A stretch of DNA of 8,869 nt from the NCBI GenBank assembly GCA_910585805.1, contig CAJUFB010000136.1, positions 1-8,869 on the forward strand, written 5' to 3'. How positions within the stretch are numbered: the stretch's first letter is position 1; each line of letters starts with the position of its first letter. Positions 6,148-8,869 of the stretch are shown here, piece by piece. Under the pieces are notes generated by a model. It was not told where the DNA came from. It was given only the letters and a program-made list of their open reading frames with translations, and did not search any database. The translations under genes were made by a program, and so were the position numbers. The DNA comes from an uncultured Acetatifactor sp. (lineage in GTDB: Bacteria > Bacillota > Clostridia > Lachnospirales > Lachnospiraceae).

Positions 6148-8551
6148 CCAGAATCAGGCCCACCCGGTTCTGGATAAGCGCCACGACTTCATCCAGGCTC
6201 TTGTCTCCCGTGTAATATGCTTCCGACTCTTCCAGAATAATACCCACCGTCATATCGCGCAGCCGGGAACCCGGGGTAAAATCAGCCTCCTCCAGAAAGT
6301 CCATCAGCCGCTCCGCCATCTCCTGGGACGTGGCATAGATGGGCACGGCTTCTCCCTCCAGATACTGAAATTTTTTTGCCCTGGACTCCTCCTTGACTGC
6401 TTCCTCCATCAGTTTCTGTAGCCGGGACCTGCTTGTGGGCAGGCCGGTATCCTTTTCAGACGAAATATAATATTCCAGAAATTCCCACGCGCCCTCTCTG
6501 TTCCCTGCTCCTGCCACGATTCCCAGCGGCGCTTCGGTACTGACATTCGCTGTCCCCCTGCCGTCCACTGTGGGATATCCCAACAGCGTGACTTCTTCCC
6601 CGCACTGCACCTCCCATATGGCTGCACTCTCAAAATCCAGCCGGCTCTCCATCAGAAGCGCATCCTCCGGCAGATATCCCTGCCTGCTGTAAGTACGCCT
6701 TCCCGAAACGCTGTGCTCCCCCGATTCTTTCGTATGCTCCCCCACCCATACAAGAAGCCTGCGAAATCCCTGACTGTCAAAACTGCACTCCCCCTTCTCC
6801 CAGTCCACAAATTCCTCCAGATAATAGGATGCGCAGAAGCTTCCCAGCAGATGCTCCCTTGTCTCCAGGTCGGTACTGCTCTTCCCGGTATCCGCCATAT
6901 AAAGGGCATCATTCAGCAGCCTTGTCTGTTCCGGGTACCGCTCCGCCAGAGTATACACGTCCTCCATGGTCCAGCTCTCCAGTTTTCCCACCTGAGATGT
7001 CCGTCCGCCCACAGCTGTGACGTAAAAGCGTACCGGTATGCCCACCAGACTGCCGCCGATGGTATATCCCGCCAGCGCGTTCTCCAGGAAATCCTCTCTG
7101 TCTACCATGCTGCTGGCCTCCAGATAAGGCGACAGATCTTCCAGCAATCCTTTTTCCACGTCCCTGCCCAGATCTCTTCCCTGCAGTGAAACCAGATCCG
7201 GCGGATCTGCGGAAGCCAGTGCGGTATCCAGGCGGATCTGCGCCCCTTCTGCCGTTTCACCGGAATAACCATAGGACTCTACTATCACCTGGTATTTCCC
7301 GTTCATCCGGTTAAACCGGATAACTGCATTGCTTAATTCAGTAGAAGTACTGAAAGCCGCCAGTGTTACCGCCTCTCTCTCCGGCAGTTCCTCCGCCAGT
7401 GTCTTCACCAGCAGATACAGCCCCTCCATCTCCGGCTCCTCATACCATACCAGCAGCCTCTCCCGACTCAACGGCATGACATCCCTGACATAGCTGCCGA
7501 TCAGATTGCTGTTTGCCCACAGCAGGATCTCCCCACATTCCTCCGCCGCTCTGTCATACAGATAAAACCTGTCGGAAACCGAAAAAAACACATCCCCCAG
7601 AAAGACAGCGCAGGTATCCAACCATTCGCTCCCTGAAAGCTGTCCTGTCTCTTTCAGCCGAATCCCTCCCCGGTTTTCCACTTCCATTCCCTTCCAGCGC
7701 GAATCAAATTCTTCGAGGACAAAATAGTATACATTCCCCGCCCCATCCCCCAACAGCCGCTCCGAGGAATACGATGTGCCCTTATACACCTGCGTATCAG
7801 CAATACCGGTCTCCCGGCCGTTCCCGTCCACCATGAGGAGACCCTGTGCCGTCAGCACATACAGGCCTCCGTCCCCATCCACCGCAAGACTGTCACCCGT
7901 AAGCTGCAGTCCCGGGAAAAAACGTCGATACACCCACTCTCCCTTCTCATCCCGCCTGCACAGCACACATCCCATGCTTTCCATTGCAAAATAACTGCCC
8001 CTGCTGTACTCTACCGCAAGGTATGTATTCTGTTCCTGGTCCACGGCATAGTCTGACAGGGAAAAGAGACAGCATTCCTTCTCAGGATCCACGTATGCCG
8101 TTCCGCCCCTGTCCCCGTCTGCGGAAACCCTCCCTGCTTCCATCGCCCTGTCCAGCAGCTCAAGAATCTCTTCTTCTCCTGCGCCTCCGTCATTTTCTAT
8201 TTCAATCACGGAGGAAGACAGGCATATGACTGTGTCTGTGTCGTCAAATTCCACCGTAACATCATTCTCCGGCAGGGCGGCCTTCTCCACCACCTGGATG
8301 TCATATCCCGTCATGAAGTACAGTTCTCCGTCCACCACAGCAGGTTTGCGGAAATAATCCGGCAGTCCGTATCCGCCGGAGGAGGATGTTGCAAGCTGTT
8401 TTGCCACATAGACATAAGAGGACACCTGCTCCTGCGTTTCCTGCTCCTCACCGCCGCAGCCTGACAGTGCACATACCACAGGTAGCAGACACAGTGCCAG
8501 TAGAAATCTAAATTCCTTTCTTTCCTTGTGAGTCTTCCCGCATTTTTCCAT
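6140..8551 (-). CDS. Type B lipoprotein: beta-propeller-like region plus extracellular solute-binding domain (803 aa)
   Basis: A basic N-terminus and hydrophobic stretch (16-29) precede lipobox LSGC, lipid Cys 32; SYVYVAKQL follows at 45-53. Residues about 65-385 carry propeller-like repeats with AVDGDGGLYVLTAQGLLMVD (223-242) and GDGAGNVYYF (268-277). The family 1 solute-binding domain runs from about 393: AVTLAAFSTSTELSNAVIRF (394-413), NRMNGKYQVIVESYG (414-428), PPDLVSLQGRDL (450-461), REDFLENALAGYTIGG (485-500), EGAWEFLEYYIS (686-697) and the C-terminal LIQNRVGLILGE (792-803). It is about 50 residues longer than its paralog at 727-2988, mainly through an insertion around 85-150 rich in acidic residues. 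The start is ATG 8549-8551; AGGAGG lies only 4 nt upstream, and no other in-frame start precedes the signal peptide. Function is inferred from the fold: ligand capture at the cell surface. No transporter partner is in view. Confidence 0.85.
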   Translation of the reverse strand: MEKCGKTHKERKEFRFLLALCLLPVVCALSGCGGEEQETQEQVSSYVYVAKQLATSSSGGYGLPDYFRKPAVVDGELYFMTGYDIQVVEKAALPENDVTVEFDDTDTVICLSSSVIEIENDGGAGEEEILELLDRAMEAGRVSADGDRGGTAYVDPEKECCLFSLSDYAVDQEQNTYLAVEYSRGSYFAMESMGCVLCRRDEKGEWVYRRFFPGLQLTGDSLAVDGDGGLYVLTAQGLLMVDGNGRETGIADTQVYKGTSYSSERLLGDGAGNVYYFVLEEFDSRWKGMEVENRGGIRLKETGQLSGSEWLDTCAVFLGDVFFSVSDRFYLYDRAAEECGEILLWANSNLIGSYVRDVMPLSRERLLVWYEEPEMEGLYLLVKTLAEELPEREAVTLAAFSTSTELSNAVIRFNRMNGKYQVIVESYGYSGETAEGAQIRLDTALASADPPDLVSLQGRDLGRDVEKGLLEDLSPYLEASSMVDREDFLENALAGYTIGGSLVGIPVRFYVTAVGGRTSQVGKLESWTMEDVYTLAERYPEQTRLLNDALYMADTGKSSTDLETREHLLGSFCASYYLEEFVDWEKGECSFDSQGFRRLLVWVGEHTKESGEHSVSGRRTYSRQGYLPEDALLMESRLDFESAAIWEVQCGEEVTLLGYPTVDGRGTANVSTEAPLGIVAGAGNREGAWEFLEYYISSEKDTGLPTSRSRLQKLMEEAVKEESRAKKFQYLEGEAVPIYATSQEMAERLMDFLEEADFTPGSRLRDMTVGIILEESEAYYTGDKSLDEVVALIQNRVGLILGE

Positions 8552-8605
8552 TTATCCTCCTGTCAGTTCTTCCGCCACATAAACATATTCTTCCGTAGAA
8601 CAATA
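8552..8605 (-). pseudogene. Relic of a type B lipoprotein N-terminal segment
   Basis: Directly before the start of the 803-residue gene, and in its frame, the minus strand reads TEEYVYVAEELTGG then TAA. This matches EEDYVYVAEELTGG of the 753-residue gene (codons at about 2830-2868), and the nucleotides agree well too (TATGTTTATGTGGC is identical). Upstream of the relic the frame closes with another TAA at 8606-8608 and has no start. It is a fragment of another B gene joined to this one by recombination or deletion. Confidence 0.75.
8556..8561 (-). promoter_or_regulatory. Ribosome binding site formed from relic codons
   Basis: AGGAGG on the minus strand lies 4 nt before ATG 8551, a short spacing. 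It is made of the Thr-Gly-Gly codons of the B relic (ACA GGA GGA). In the intact paralog the same codons read ACA GGG GGG and are part of the mature protein. The start assignment for the 803-residue gene depends on this site. Confidence 0.7.
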
Positions 8606-8795
8606 TTATTATCTATTATCGCATTTTTTCTTTAGGCGCTTAGCAACGAAATCCTGCGCATTCTGGCAAAATTTTGGTTCCGGCTTGTCCGGGTTAGGAA
8701 TTGTTAAGAAATAAATTTTCAGTTTCAGGAATGAAACACCAGTATATACGCACCTTCCCATGTGAAATCCCGCAAATTTATTTCGTGACACTTCC
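8606..8795. other. AT-rich intergenic region upstream of the 803-residue gene
   Basis: No firm gene is present. On the minus strand TGCGATAAT (-10 at 8615-8620, TG-C at 8621-8623) could be an extended -10 promoter without a good -35, giving a leader of about 57 nt. GTTTCA/TGAAAC (8722-8737, 4-nt loop) is a small hairpin followed by AT-rich sequence, perhaps a weak terminator for the A gene ending at 8796. A 60-codon frame (8609-8791, GTG start, no proper ribosome site) ends in a Lys-rich tail; I do not recognise it and think it is probably not expressed. Confidence 0.4.
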
Positions 8796-8869
8796 TTAAT
8801 ATATCTCTCCCAAGTACAGCCCTACCCGGTTCTCCAGGTGGTCAATCAGCATATCCTCCGTGATATCGC
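8796..8869 (-). CDS. Type A lipoprotein, C-terminal end (cut by right window edge)
   Basis: Reading in from the right edge on the minus strand, the frame gives ITEDMLIDHLENRVGLYLGE then Ile-Tyr and a TAA stop at 8796-8798. This matches ITEDMLIDHLESRVGLYLGE-Arg-Tyr at the end of the 777-residue A protein, so a further A gene lies upstream and the array continues past the window. Only about 24 codons are visible. The motif is the C-terminal helix of the solute-binding domain; nothing can be said of its N-terminus. Confidence 0.85.
   Translation of the reverse strand, partial: DITEDMLIDHLENRVGLYLGEIY

Noticed and set aside
8609..8791. 60-codon minus-strand frame between the A and B genes
   Set aside because: The GTG start is 4 nt after the upstream stop with no usable Shine-Dalgarno spacing, and I recognise no domain. 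It is kept only as a note in the intergenic entry.
1..8869. CRISPR arrays, tRNA or rRNA genes, phage genes
   Set aside because: I saw no regularly spaced short repeats, cloverleaf-like segments or rRNA-like sequence, and all supported genes belong to the lipoprotein family.

Overview
The window looks like part of a chromosome of a gut-type Clostridia, most likely Lachnospiraceae. This rests on three things: long lipoproteins joining a beta-propeller-like N-terminus to an extracellular solute-binding domain (a style common in that family), strong AGGAGG-type ribosome binding sites, and moderately GC-rich genes separated by AT-rich spacers. The genus cannot be fixed from the sequence.

Every supportable gene lies on the minus strand, and all belong to one extended paralogous family with two subtypes. 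Type A proteins have an MKKVL... signal peptide, a long Ala/Gly/Ser linker and a C-terminus ending RVGLYLGE-x-Y. Type B proteins have a YVYVA motif just after the lipidated cysteine and a C-terminus ending QNRV...LGE. Read 5' to 3' on the minus strand the order is: the last codons of an A gene (8796-8869), B (6140-8551), a truncated A relic (about 6022-6130), A (3385-5718), B (727-2988), and the first 183 codons of an A gene (1-551). The unit length is about 5.2-5.4 kb and the array runs off both edges. No ABC permease, ATPase, regulator or enzyme gene is visible.

The array carries marks of repeated recombination. The promoter, leader, signal peptide and linker of the two A genes are almost identical (262 bp without a mismatch), while the sequence just inside each gene is clearly diverged. 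A broken A 5' end sits behind one B gene. A broken B fragment sits directly in front of another, where its codons form the Shine-Dalgarno sequence.

The most striking item is a 102-bp miniature inverted-repeat element at 5831-5932. It has 25-bp imperfect terminal inverted repeats and a perfect 8-bp target-site duplication (AAACACTT), and the paralogous A promoter at 656-663 preserves the empty site. It landed between the -10 and -35 of the 777-aa A gene. Its terminal repeat supplies TTGACT exactly 17 bp upstream of an extended -10 (TGATAAAAT), so the element appears to have built a hybrid, probably stronger, promoter. Both A leaders also contain a hairpin followed by five U residues between promoter and start codon, a candidate attenuator.

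Taken together, the genes probably make a set of membrane-anchored, surface-exposed ligand-binding lipoproteins. Their ligands and any partner transporter or sensor are not visible here.
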